Part shown: positions 28,684 through 37,022 of the stretch, piece after piece
How positions within the stretch are numbered: position 1 is the stretch's first letter
Layout of the letters: every line of letters starts with the position of its first letter
NCBI RefSeq assembly: GCF_000373585.1
Contig: NZ_KB891880.1
Coordinates: 95,542 to 159,541, forward strand
Reading direction: 5' to 3'
Source of the DNA: Streptomyces sp. MspMP-M5
GTDB taxonomy: Bacteria > Actinomycetota > Actinomycetes > Streptomycetales > Streptomycetaceae
Length of the DNA: 64,000 bases
The notes under the pieces: generated by a model
Told to the model about the DNA's origin: nothing
The model's input: the letters and a program-made list of their open reading frames with translations, nothing else
Databases searched by the model: none
Translations under genes and position numbers: made by a program

Positions 28684-29952
28684 TCAGCGGGTGTGGCCGT
28701 CGCCCGTGACGATGTACTTCGTGGACGTCAGCTCCGGCAGTCCCATGGGGCCGCGGGCGTGCAGCTTCTGGGTGGAGATGCCGATCTCGGCGCCGAAGCC
28801 GAACTGGCCGCCGTCGGTGAAGCGGGTCGAGGCGTTGACCGCGACCGTCGTGGAATCCACCAACTGGGTGAACCGGCGTGCGGCCGCCTGCGACCCGGTG
28901 ACGATGGCCTCGGTGTGGCCGGAGGACCAGCGGCGGATGTGCGCCACCGCGGCGTCGAGGTCGGGCACCACGGCGGCGGCGATGTCGTAGGAGAGGTACT
29001 CGGTCGCCCAGTCCTCGTCCGTGGCGGGGGCGACGAGGCCGGGGCCGGCCTGCTGCCAGGCGGCGTCGCCGTGCACCACCACGCCGGCCTGGGTCAGTGC
29101 CTCCAGGGCGCGCGGCAGGAACTTCTCGGCGATGCCGGCGTGCACCAGCACGGTCTCGGCGGCGTTGCAGACGCTGGGGCGCTGGGCCTTGGAGTTGACC
29201 AGGATGTCGATCGCCATGTCGAGGTCGGCGGCCTCGTCGACGTAGACGTGGCAGTTGCCGGTGCCGGTCTCGATGACCGGGACGGTGGACTCCTCGACGA
29301 CCGTGCGGATCAGGGCGGCGCCGCCGCGCGGGATGAGCACGTCGACCAGACCGCGGGCCCGCATCAGCTCGCGCACCGAGTCGCGGCTCTCGCCGGGGAC
29401 CAGCTGCACGGCGTCGGCCGGCAGCCCGGCGCTCTCCACGGCGCCGCGCAGTACGTCCACCAGCGCGCTGTTGGAGGCGTAGGCGGAGGAGGAGCCGCGC
29501 AGCAGTACGGCGTTGCCGGACTTGAGGCAGAGGGCGGCGGCGTCCACCGTCACATTGGGCCGGGCCTCGTAGATGATGCCGACGACGCCGAGCGGGACCC
29601 GGACCTGCCGGAGGTCGAGGCCGTTGGGCAGGGTCGAGCCGCGCAGCACCTCGCCGACCGGGTCGGGCAGCGCGACGACCTTGCGCACGTCGTCGGCGAT
29701 GGCGGCGATCCGCTCGGGGGTGAGGGTGAGCCGGTCCACGATCGACTCGGAGGTGCCGGCGGCCCGGGCCGCCTCGACGTCCCGGGCGTTGGCCGCGACC
29801 AGGGCGTCGGTCTGCGCGACCAGGGCGTCGGCGATGGCGAGCAGCGCCCCATCGCGGGCCGTGCGCGGCAGCGGGGCCAGGACGGCGGCCGCCTCCCTGG
29901 CGCGGCGGGCGGTGTCGAGGACGGGCGAGGACTGGGATGCACTGCTGGTCAT
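28684..29952 (-). CDS. proA: Gamma-glutamyl phosphate reductase
   Basis: 422 residues from ATG 29952. It reduces glutamyl-5-phosphate to glutamate semialdehyde with NADPH, the second step of proline synthesis. The catalytic Cys lies in [17 protein letters not shown] (about residue 261). [17 protein letters not shown] and [19 protein letters not shown] are family landmarks. Standard length. It reads in the same direction as proB, but a conserved unknown gene (30074) lies between the two. Confidence 0.97.
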   Translation of the reverse strand: MTSSASQSSPVLDTARRAREAAAVLAPLPRTARDGALLAIADALVAQTDALVAANARDVEAARAAGTSESIVDRLTLTPERIAAIADDVRKVVALPDPVGEVLRGSTLPNGLDLRQVRVPLGVVGIIYEARPNVTVDAAALCLKSGNAVLLRGSSSAYASNSALVDVLRGAVESAGLPADAVQLVPGESRDSVRELMRARGLVDVLIPRGGAALIRTVVEESTVPVIETGTGNCHVYVDEAADLDMAIDILVNSKAQRPSVCNAAETVLVHAGIAEKFLPRALEALTQAGVVVHGDAAWQQAGPGLVAPATDEDWATEYLSYDIAAAVVPDLDAAVAHIRRWSSGHTEAIVTGSQAAARRFTQLVDSTTVAVNASTRFTDGGQFGFGAEIGISTQKLHARGPMGLPELTSTKYIVTGDGHTR

Positions 29953-30073
29953 GGCCGCAGCCTAACGCCGCGCCGGGCGGCGGCCGCGCCGGATTCCACA
30001 GAGCGGGACGCCGGTCGCACCGGCGGTGCGGGCTGTGGACGGCCCCGCGGGCCGCCGCGGTACGGCGGGCGGG

Positions 30074-30571
30074 TCAGTACGGATGGACGCCGACCGGCGA
30101 GGCCGGCGGCGGACCGTAGCCCTCCGCGACGCGCTGGTGGTAGGTCTCCCGGTCGATGACCTCCAGGCCGACGATCTCCCAGGGCGGCAGCTTGGCCGTC
30201 GAGCGGTGCTCGCCCCACAGCCGGAGCGCGACCGCCGCCGCGTCGTGCAGGTCCCGGGCCTCCTCCCAGTAGCGGATCTCGGCGTGGTCGTTGGCGTAGC
30301 GGCTGGTCAGCAGGAAGGGGTGGTCGTGGGCGAGCTGTTCGAGCGCCCGGCGGACCTCCTTCAGCGGGGCCTCGGCGCCGGAGACGCTGAGGGTGACGTG
30401 CCACAGCCGGGACGCCTCCCGGCGCTCGGCCTCCCGCGGCCGCGGTGCCGTCCGCTCCCGCTCCGTCCGCCGGCCCTCCTCCGGCCGGGCGGCGGGCGCG
30501 GCGGTCCCGACGCTGGTCAGTGCGCGCTCCGCCGTCCCTCGGGCCGGAGCCCCTGGGCGCCCTCGTGTCAC
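30074..30571 (-). CDS. Conserved protein of unknown function between proA and proB
   Basis: 165 residues from GTG 30571, whose ribosome binding site AGGAGG is the strongest in the area (6-nt spacing); the longer frame to 30676 is rejected for that reason. The first ~60 residues are basic and disordered. The C-terminal ~105 residues look folded, with SRLWHVTLSVSGAEAPLKEVRRALEQLAHDHPFLL and RYANDHAEIRYWEEARDLHDAAAVALRLW, no Cys and no membrane segment. I do not recognise the family. Its constant place next to proline genes need not mean a metabolic link. Confidence 0.75.
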   Translation of the reverse strand: MTRGRPGAPARGTAERALTSVGTAAPAARPEEGRRTERERTAPRPREAERREASRLWHVTLSVSGAEAPLKEVRRALEQLAHDHPFLLTSRYANDHAEIRYWEEARDLHDAAAVALRLWGEHRSTAKLPPWEIVGLEVIDRETYHQRVAEGYGPPPASPVGVHPY

Positions 30572-30786
30572 CGGCGGCCTCCTGTGATGCGAATCGCTCC
30601 GTCCCCTGGGGGCGGAGCCGACTGGTGCGGTCGTCCTTCGGCGTCTGCGCTCGCGTACTGCGGCGCCCCTCAACAAAGTTGACCAGTCCGCGGCGGCTCG
30701 CGGGGCGGTTTTGCCGAAGGTCCTCGGTGAAGGGCTGATGAAGGCCGGCCCCGTACGGGACCGCGCCGGCGCCCCTCGGGGGCGGG

Positions 30787-31905
30787 TCAGTGGTGCAGCA
30801 GCACCAGGTCGTCGCGGTGCACGACCTCGCGCTCATACGCCGGTCCGAGCTCGCGGGCCAGATCCCTGGTGGAACGACCAATCAATCGGGGGATTTCGCG
30901 GGCGTCGAAGTTGACGAGCCCGCGGGCGACCGCGCGGCCGCCGGCGTCCCGCAGCTCGACCGGGTCCCCGGCGGCGAACTCGCCCTCCACGGCGGAGATC
31001 CCGGCCGGCAGCAGCGAGGAGTTCCGTTCGACGACGGCCTGCACGGCACCGTCGTCCAGGACCAGGGCGCCCTGCGGCGTGGAGGCGTGCGCCAGCCACA
31101 GCAGCCGGTCGGCGGAGCGGCGGCCGGTGCGCAGGAAGTGCGTGCCGGTGTCGGCGCCGGCCAGCGCGTCGGCGGCGTGCACGGCGGAGGTGAGGACGAC
31201 CGGGATGCCGGCCGCGGCCGCGATCCGGGCCGCCTCCACCTTGGTGACCATGCCGCCGGTGCCGACGCCGGACCGGCCGGCGCTCCCGATGGAGACGCCC
31301 TCCAGGTCGCCGGGGCCGGTGACCACCGCTATCCGGGACGTGCCGGGGGTGGACGGGTCGCCGTCGTAGAGGCCGTCCACGTCGGAGAGGAGGACCAGCA
31401 GGTCGGCGCGGACGAGGTGGGCGACGAGGGCGGCCAGCCGGTCGTTGTCGCCGAAGCGGATCTCGTCGGTGGCGACGGTGTCGTTCTCGTTGACGATCGG
31501 CACCGTCCCCATGGCCAGCAGCTGGTCCAGGGTGCGGCAGGCGTTGCGGTAGTGGGCCCGGCGGCTGGTGTCGTCGGAGGTGAGCAGCACCTGGCCGACC
31601 CGGCGGCCGTAGCGGGCGAAGGAGGCGGTGTAGCGAGCGACCAGCAGGCCCTGACCGACGCTGGCGGCGGCCTGCTGCCGGGCGAGGTCCCGGGGACGGC
31701 GCTCCAGCCCCAGGGGGGCGAGGCCGGCGGCGATGGCCCCGGAGGAGACCAGCACGATCTCCTTGTCCTGGTGCTTGGCCAGGACGTCCACCAGAGCGTC
31801 GACCCGGTCCGCGTCCAGTCCCCCCGCGGCCGTGGTCAACGAGGACGAGCCGATCTTCACCACGATCCGGCGGGCGTCTTCCACGTCCTGCCTTGCCCCT
31901 GCCAC
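30787..31905 (-). CDS. proB: Glutamate 5-kinase
   Basis: 372 residues from GTG 31905 (V-A-G-A-R-Q-D-V-E-D-A-R-R-I-V-V-K-I-G), with ribosome binding site AGGGG. It phosphorylates glutamate with ATP to start proline synthesis, and in most bacteria is feedback-inhibited by proline. The kinase core shows VVKIGSSSL, VSSGAIAAGL, NENDTVATDEIRFGDND and GTGGMVTKVEAARIA. A C-terminal PUA domain (about 275-360) is present. The open frame extends to 32124, but upstream residues are not ProB-like. Confidence 0.96.
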   Translation of the reverse strand: MAGARQDVEDARRIVVKIGSSSLTTAAGGLDADRVDALVDVLAKHQDKEIVLVSSGAIAAGLAPLGLERRPRDLARQQAAASVGQGLLVARYTASFARYGRRVGQVLLTSDDTSRRAHYRNACRTLDQLLAMGTVPIVNENDTVATDEIRFGDNDRLAALVAHLVRADLLVLLSDVDGLYDGDPSTPGTSRIAVVTGPGDLEGVSIGSAGRSGVGTGGMVTKVEAARIAAAAGIPVVLTSAVHAADALAGADTGTHFLRTGRRSADRLLWLAHASTPQGALVLDDGAVQAVVERNSSLLPAGISAVEGEFAAGDPVELRDAGGRAVARGLVNFDAREIPRLIGRSTRDLARELGPAYEREVVHRDDLVLLHH

Positions 31906-32269
31906 CTGCGTACCCCTGTGCTCGCGAACCCTTGGCCGTACGGGAAAGCCGTACAGCCGCAATCTACGGCAGCACACCGGGCGGACGCTCCGCCATATCG
32001 CCTGGCGGACGCGCCGGCGGACATCCGGGCCCGCCGAATCCGAGGAAGGGCGTAAAAAATTAAGACGGCTATTGACACTCGAAGGTTGCGTTCGACTGGT
32101 CCGTTTCGCGGCGAAGAGCGCCACAGCAGATTGTCACCAAGGCCGGCAAGGTCATACGGTCGGGTGTCCGTCGGTCCCGTTTCGTCGCCTCGGCGGTGTC
32201 GCAGCGCGGGACCTGGCCACCGCCCCCGGCCTCCCCCCATGACCTTTCTGCTGCCAGGAGCCCTCCCCC
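31906..32269. other. proB / transferase divergent region
   Basis: 364 bases with no supported gene. It contains an AT-rich patch (32051-32090) with TTGACA at 32072-32077, a fair -35 for the rightward gene, but no convincing -10. Confidence 0.45.
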
Positions 32270-34357
32270 GTGCCTTCCGCCGGAATCGCCCCCAGACGAG
32301 CCGTCCAGCTCGCGGCGCTCTTCGCGATGATGGTCGCGTTCACCGCCCAGCTGCTCGGCGCGCTGCTGTCCGTCATTCCGCTGTTCATCGCAGCCTCCGT
32401 GGTCAACCTGGTTCTTGACCTGGTCCTCCAGCACCAGCAGCCCGCCCTGCTCGCCCTGCTCGGCCGGATCCGCTTCGACGTGACGGTGCGTCAGCTGCTG
32501 CGGGACATGCTGATGCTGGTCGGCCTGCTGCACATCGACGGGATCAACCCCCTGGAGGAGCAGGCCCCCCTGACCATCACTCTGCTCGCCTTCTACGGCA
32601 CCCACTTCGTGTGCCAGGCGGTCGCGGTCCTGGTCCGCCGCTCCCGGAGTCTGCCGATCGTCACCCGCAACGTCGACGCCGGCGCGCTGGGCCTCACCGA
32701 CGCCCCACCGCGGCTGCTCTACCGCCAGACGGGCCGGCGGCTGCTGCGCTTCTCGGTGCCCACCACGGCCGGGATGATGGTCACCGCGATCACCGGCAAC
32801 GCCTTCTGGGGCGGTCTCGGCATCGGCGTCGCACTGCTGCTCTCGGCCGGCGGCACCCTCTACCTCAGCACCTGGCTGCTGCCCCACAAGCAGGTCGTCG
32901 GCGAACAGCGCGCCCTGGAATGGCTGGACCGCTGGCTGGCCGCCTACCGGCCGACGGTCGGCATGTACTTCTCCGGCGGCGCCGCCTCCGCCTACCAGGC
33001 CAACATGTGGCTCGACACCCTGGCCGGGCTGGACGGCCGGCCGATCATCGTGCTCCGCGAGCGGTTCATGGTGCAGAAGATCGAGGCCACCGACATCCCG
33101 ATCGTCTGCATCCCCAAGGTCTCCCACCTGATGCGGCTGGAGCACTCCACCCTCAAGGTGCTGCTGCACCCGGCGAACTCCGGCAAGACCTCGCAGATCC
33201 TGCGGATCCCTTCCATCAAGCACGCCTTCATCAACCACGGAGAGAGCGACAAGCTCTCCTCCTGCAACCCGTACGCCAAGGCGTACGACGAGGTGTGGGT
33301 GGCCGGCCCGGCGGCCCGGGACCGCTACCAGCTCGCCGACATCGGCATCGAGGACAAGGACGTCGTCGAGGTCGGCCGCCCCCAACTCGCGCCGATCCGG
33401 CCCTACGAGGGCGCCCCGGTCGGCCGGTACACCACCGTGCTCTACGCGCCCACCTGGGAGGGCTGGGACGGCAACCCGGGCAACACCTCGGTGATCCTGG
33501 CCGGCGAGAACATCGTCCGCGCCCTGCTTGCCGACCCCTCGGTCCGGCTGCTCTACAAACCGCACCCGATGACCGGCTCGGTGGACCCGCAGGCCGGCGC
33601 CGCCAACCTCCGTATCCAGGCCATGATCGCCGCGGCCAACGCCCGGCGCGGCGGCCCGCGGCCCGCCCCCGAGACCGCAGCCGAACTGGACCGCCGCACC
33701 GCCGAACTCGACCGGCTGACCACCGCCGACTTCCGCAAGAGCGCCGACGAGCTGGAGCGGATGCGGCTCCAGAGCACCCCCGAGGAGGGCCGCGCGGCCG
33801 CCGTCGAGGCCGCGGTCACCGCCTGGGAGAAGGCGTACTGGAATTCCCTCCCGGAGTGGGAGCACCGCGTCGTCGTCACCGCGCGCCCCGGCATCTTCGC
33901 CTGCTTCAACGAGGCGGACCTGCTGATCAGCGACGTCTCCAGCGTGGTCTCCGACTACCTGACCAGCGAGAAGCCGTACGCGGTCGCCAACACCTCGGGG
34001 CTCGACGAGGACGACTTCCGGGCGCAGTACCCGACCGTGCGGGCGGCGACCATCCTCGCGCCCGACGCGGCCGGGGTGCCCGCGCTCCTGGAGGCGGTCC
34101 GGCATCCGGAGCGGGACGGCCTGGCCGCGGCCCGCGCCGAACTCAAGGAGCATCTGCTCGGCCCGTCCGACCCGCCGTCGGCGGTCCGCTTCAACCAGGC
34201 CGTGGTGGAGCTGTGCGCCCGGGCCGACGAGCGGCGGCGGCGGATGGAGAGCCGACTCTCCGGCATCCCCGTCCAGCGCTCGCAGCGGGCCGTACCCGCC
34301 GCCGGGACGGCCCGGCAGGGCACCGACGGCGCCCCGGACGCCCCCGCCGCCGTCTAG
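32270..34357 (+). CDS. Membrane protein with C-terminal CDP-glycerol glycerophosphotransferase-like domain
   Basis: 695 residues from GTG 32270, with ribosome binding site CAGGAG. Four or five hydrophobic helices occupy the first ~210 residues (for example ALFAMMVAFTAQLLGALLSVIPLFIAA and WGGLGIGVALLLSAGGTLYLSTW). A cytosolic transferase domain of the TagF/TagB type follows, with IPSIKHAFINHGESDK, VVEVGRPQL, TVLYAPTWEGW, VRLLYKPHPMTG and ADLLISDVSSVVSDYLTSEKP. Known relatives polymerise glycerol phosphate in teichoic acids. A charged insertion (about 460-510) splits the C-terminal lobe. The substrate here is unknown. Confidence 0.87.
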   Translation: MPSAGIAPRRAVQLAALFAMMVAFTAQLLGALLSVIPLFIAASVVNLVLDLVLQHQQPALLALLGRIRFDVTVRQLLRDMLMLVGLLHIDGINPLEEQAPLTITLLAFYGTHFVCQAVAVLVRRSRSLPIVTRNVDAGALGLTDAPPRLLYRQTGRRLLRFSVPTTAGMMVTAITGNAFWGGLGIGVALLLSAGGTLYLSTWLLPHKQVVGEQRALEWLDRWLAAYRPTVGMYFSGGAASAYQANMWLDTLAGLDGRPIIVLRERFMVQKIEATDIPIVCIPKVSHLMRLEHSTLKVLLHPANSGKTSQILRIPSIKHAFINHGESDKLSSCNPYAKAYDEVWVAGPAARDRYQLADIGIEDKDVVEVGRPQLAPIRPYEGAPVGRYTTVLYAPTWEGWDGNPGNTSVILAGENIVRALLADPSVRLLYKPHPMTGSVDPQAGAANLRIQAMIAAANARRGGPRPAPETAAELDRRTAELDRLTTADFRKSADELERMRLQSTPEEGRAAAVEAAVTAWEKAYWNSLPEWEHRVVVTARPGIFACFNEADLLISDVSSVVSDYLTSEKPYAVANTSGLDEDDFRAQYPTVRAATILAPDAAGVPALLEAVRHPERDGLAAARAELKEHLLGPSDPPSAVRFNQAVVELCARADERRRRMESRLSGIPVQRSQRAVPAAGTARQGTDGAPDAPAAV

Positions 34358-34435
34358 CCCGCAGCGGGTCGTCCACGGCCCCGCAAACCGTATGCAAGGG
34401 ACCATTCGCAAGGGGACCATTCGCACGGAGACGGT

Positions 34436-34475
34436 ACGAAGGCCCCGGGAGGAACGCTCCTCCCGGGGCCTTCGT
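34436..34475. terminator. Bidirectional terminator between the transferase gene and obgE
   Basis: A perfect 18-bp stem with an ACGC tetraloop (34436-34453 with 34458-34475), reading ACGAAGGCCCCGGGAGGA on the left arm. It lies between convergent genes and can serve both. A short direct repeat (ACCATTCGCA) precedes it at 34401-34424. Confidence 0.92.
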
Positions 34476-34548
34476 GCTGCATACGCTCCGGACCGCTTCC
34501 GGCCGTACGCCCTGGACCGGTACGCCCTGGAACCAGTGGGCGCCGGAA

Positions 34549-35985
34549 CTAGAAGGGCGAGAAGCCGTCGTAGTCGCGCTGCGCCTCGTCGCGGGCCGCG
34601 TCGCGGTCGCGGCGGCGCTGGGCGGCCGGGCGCGGTGCGTCGAAGCGGTGGTCCTCGCCACGGCGGCCGAGCATCTCCGCGCCGGCCGACAACGACGGCT
34701 CCCAGTCGAAGACCACCGCGTTGTCGTCGGGCCCGATCGCCACGCCGTCCATCGCGCGGGCGCCCGCCTTCAGCAGCGCGTCCTCCACGCCGAGGCGGTT
34801 GAGCCGGTCGGCCAGATAGCCCACCGCCTCCTCGTTGTTGAAGTCGGTCTGGCGGACCCAGCGCTCGGGCTTCTCGCCGCGGACGCGGAAGAACCCGTCG
34901 GCCTCCTTGGTGACCGTGAAGCCCGCGTCGTCCACCGCCTTGGGGCGGATCACGACCCGGGTCGCCTCCTGGACGGGCTTGGCGGCACGCGCCGTGGCGA
35001 CGATCTCCGCCAGCGCGTACGACAGCTCCTTCAGGCCCTGGCGGGCGACCGCGGAGACCTCGAAGACGCGGTAGCCGCGCGCCTCCAGGTCCGGGCGGAT
35101 CATGTCGGCGAGGTCCTTGCCGTCCGGGATGTCGATCTTGTTGAGGACGACCACCCGCGGCCGGTCGCCGAGGCCGCCGTACTGGGCCAGCTCCTCCTCG
35201 ATGACGTCGAGGTCGGAGACCGGGTCGCGGTGCGACTCCAGGGTGGCGGTGTCCAGGACGTGGACCAGCACCTCGCAGCGCTCGACGTGCCGCAGGAACT
35301 CCAGGCCCAGGCCCTTGCCCCGGCTGGCGCCGGGGATCAGACCGGGGACGTCGGCGATGGTGTAGACCGTCTCGCCCGCGGTCACCACGCCGAGGTTGGG
35401 CACCAGCGTCGTGAACGGATAGTCGGCGATCTTCGGCTTGGCGGCCGAGAGGACCGAGATCAGCGAGGACTTGCCGGCGCTCGGGTAGCCGACCAGCGCG
35501 ACGTCCGCGACGGTCTTCAGCTCCAGCACGATGTCCCGGGCCTCGCCGGGCTCGCCGAGCAGCGCGAAGCCGGGGGCCTTGCGGCGGGCCGAGGCGAGCG
35601 CGGCGTTGCCGAGGCCGCCGCGGCCGCCCTGGCCGGCGACGAACCGCGTGCCCTGGCCCACCAGGTCGGCCAGCACCTCGCCGTTCTTGTCGAGGACGAC
35701 GGTGCCGTCGGGCACCGGCAGGATAAGGTCCTGGCCGTTCTTGCCCTCGCGGTTGTCGCCCGCGCCCGGCTGGCCGTTGGTGGCCTTGCGGTGCGGGTGG
35801 TGGTGGTAGTCGAGGAGCGTGGTGACGTCCTGGTCGACGACCAGGATCACATCGCCGCCGCGGCCGCCGTTGCCCCCGTCGGGGCCGCCGAGCGGCTTGA
35901 ACTTCTCCCGATGGACGGAGGCGCAGCCGTGGCCTCCGTTACCCGCGGCGACGTGCAGCTCGACGCGGTCCACGAAGGTGGTCAT
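34549..35985 (-). CDS. obgE: GTPase Obg
   Basis: 478 residues from ATG 35985 with ribosome binding site GGAGGC. Obg is a ribosome-associated GTPase; in Streptomyces it influences aerial mycelium formation. The glycine-rich Obg fold occupies 1-157 ([29 protein letters not shown]). The G domain has G1 GYPSAGKSS (about 166-174), DVPGLI and NKIDI. The C-terminal OCT domain (about 350-430) has [17 protein letters not shown]. The last 40 residues are a charged tail. Third gene of the rplU-rpmA-obgE unit. Confidence 0.97.
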   Translation of the reverse strand: MTTFVDRVELHVAAGNGGHGCASVHREKFKPLGGPDGGNGGRGGDVILVVDQDVTTLLDYHHHPHRKATNGQPGAGDNREGKNGQDLILPVPDGTVVLDKNGEVLADLVGQGTRFVAGQGGRGGLGNAALASARRKAPGFALLGEPGEARDIVLELKTVADVALVGYPSAGKSSLISVLSAAKPKIADYPFTTLVPNLGVVTAGETVYTIADVPGLIPGASRGKGLGLEFLRHVERCEVLVHVLDTATLESHRDPVSDLDVIEEELAQYGGLGDRPRVVVLNKIDIPDGKDLADMIRPDLEARGYRVFEVSAVARQGLKELSYALAEIVATARAAKPVQEATRVVIRPKAVDDAGFTVTKEADGFFRVRGEKPERWVRQTDFNNEEAVGYLADRLNRLGVEDALLKAGARAMDGVAIGPDDNAVVFDWEPSLSAGAEMLGRRGEDHRFDAPRPAAQRRRDRDAARDEAQRDYDGFSPF

Positions 35986-36102
35986 GGTGGGGATGCCTCC
36001 AGATCAGCGGGGTTGTCTGCGTACTGCGCGGGATGTCCGCGGACGCCGGGGTGCCGCGCGCATCGCGGCGGGGTCTGCTTCGTCTTCTTCCTAACGCGCC
36101 AA

Positions 36103-36148
36103 GGGCGGACCGGTCTTCCCGCTTCGCGCGGAAAGAGGCGGTCCGCCC
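36103..36148 (-). terminator. Hairpin between rpmA and obgE
   Basis: Outer 10-bp stem GGGCGGACCG (36103-36112) with CGGTCCGCCC (36139-36148), and inner pairing of TTCCCGC-type bases around a CGCTTCGCG loop. There is no U-tract. It lies after rpmA and before obgE, so it could attenuate ribosomal-protein transcripts before obgE or stabilise the rplU-rpmA mRNA. Confidence 0.6.
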
Positions 36149-36183
36149 CTGACGTGCTGTCGACGTGCGTCGTCCGGGCCGAA

Positions 36184-36441
36184 TTACTCGGCGATCGGGA
36201 CGATGTTCACGACCTTGCGGCCGCGGAAGGTGCCGAACTGCACCGCACCGGGCTGCAGGGCGAACAGGGTGTCGTCGCCGCCGCGGCCGACGCCCGCGCC
36301 CGGGTGGAAGTGGGTGCCACGCTGGCGGACCAGGATCTCACCGGCGAGGACGGCCTGACCGCCGAAGCGCTTCACGCCGAGCCGCTGAGCGTTGGAATCG
36401 CGACCGTTCCGAGTGGACGATGCGCCCTTCTTGTGTGCCAT
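36184..36441 (-). CDS. rpmA: 50S ribosomal protein bL27
   Basis: 85 residues ([28 protein letters not shown]), a textbook L27 N-terminus that reaches the peptidyl-transferase centre. It starts with His-Lys directly after MA and needs no Prp-type N-terminal cleavage sequence. Lies 14 bp downstream of rplU and shares its promoter. Confidence 0.98.
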   Translation of the reverse strand: MAHKKGASSTRNGRDSNAQRLGVKRFGGQAVLAGEILVRQRGTHFHPGAGVGRGGDDTLFALQPGAVQFGTFRGRKVVNIVPIAE

Positions 36442-36455
36442 GTCTCCTCAGTCCC

Positions 36456-36776
36456 TTACTTCGCCGGAGCGTCGATGCCGGTGATCTTCAGCGCCGTGTG
36501 GAGCTGGCGGTGGCCGATCCGCTTCTTGTAACCGGTCTTGTTCTTGTACTTCTGGATCCGGATCTTGTCGCCCTTGTGGTGGTCCACGACCTCGGCCTGG
36601 ACCTTCACGCCGGCGAGGACCCACGGGTCGCTGGTGACCGCGTCACCGTCGACGACCAGCAGCGTGGAGAGCTCGACGGTGTCGCCGACCTTGCTGGTGG
36701 AAATGCGGTCAACCTCGATGACGTCGCCAACAGCAACCTTCTGCTGGCGTCCGCCGGTGCGCACGATCGCGTACAC
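36456..36776 (-). CDS. rplU: 50S ribosomal protein bL21
   Basis: 106 residues ([23 protein letters not shown]). FKRKKH-like basic C-terminal half [21 protein letters not shown] binds 23S rRNA. First gene of the rplU-rpmA-(obgE) unit. Upstream, the rne terminator at 36980-37015 marks the boundary with the RNase E/G gene. Confidence 0.98.
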   Translation of the reverse strand: MYAIVRTGGRQQKVAVGDVIEVDRISTSKVGDTVELSTLLVVDGDAVTSDPWVLAGVKVQAEVVDHHKGDKIRIQKYKNKTGYKKRIGHRQLHTALKITGIDAPAK

Positions 36777-36979
36777 GCGGAACTCTCTCTCGCTAGGTAA
36801 CGGATCCTCTGATGCCAGCCGCTCTCACAGGCTCAGGGACGTCCTGTGGAATCCGACCCGTGGACCACGAGCGGGACGAGCGGCCTCCCTCGGCGGGGCC
36901 GAGAGGTGTTTGCTCAGAAGGGGTGGTGCCACACAGACACCGACGGTCAAGGTTACGGGGCCTCGACCAGGGGGTCAAA

Positions 36980-37015
36980 CCGGCCCCGGACCGCCTCGCG
37001 ACGGTCCGGGGCCGG
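36980..37015 (-). terminator. Terminator of the RNase E/G gene
   Basis: A perfect 14-bp stem (CCGGCCCCGGACCG 36980-36993 with CGGTCCGGGGCCGG 37002-37015), loop CCTCGCGA, 8 bp past the stop codon. No U-tract. Confidence 0.85.
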
Positions 37016-37022
37016 CCACTGC

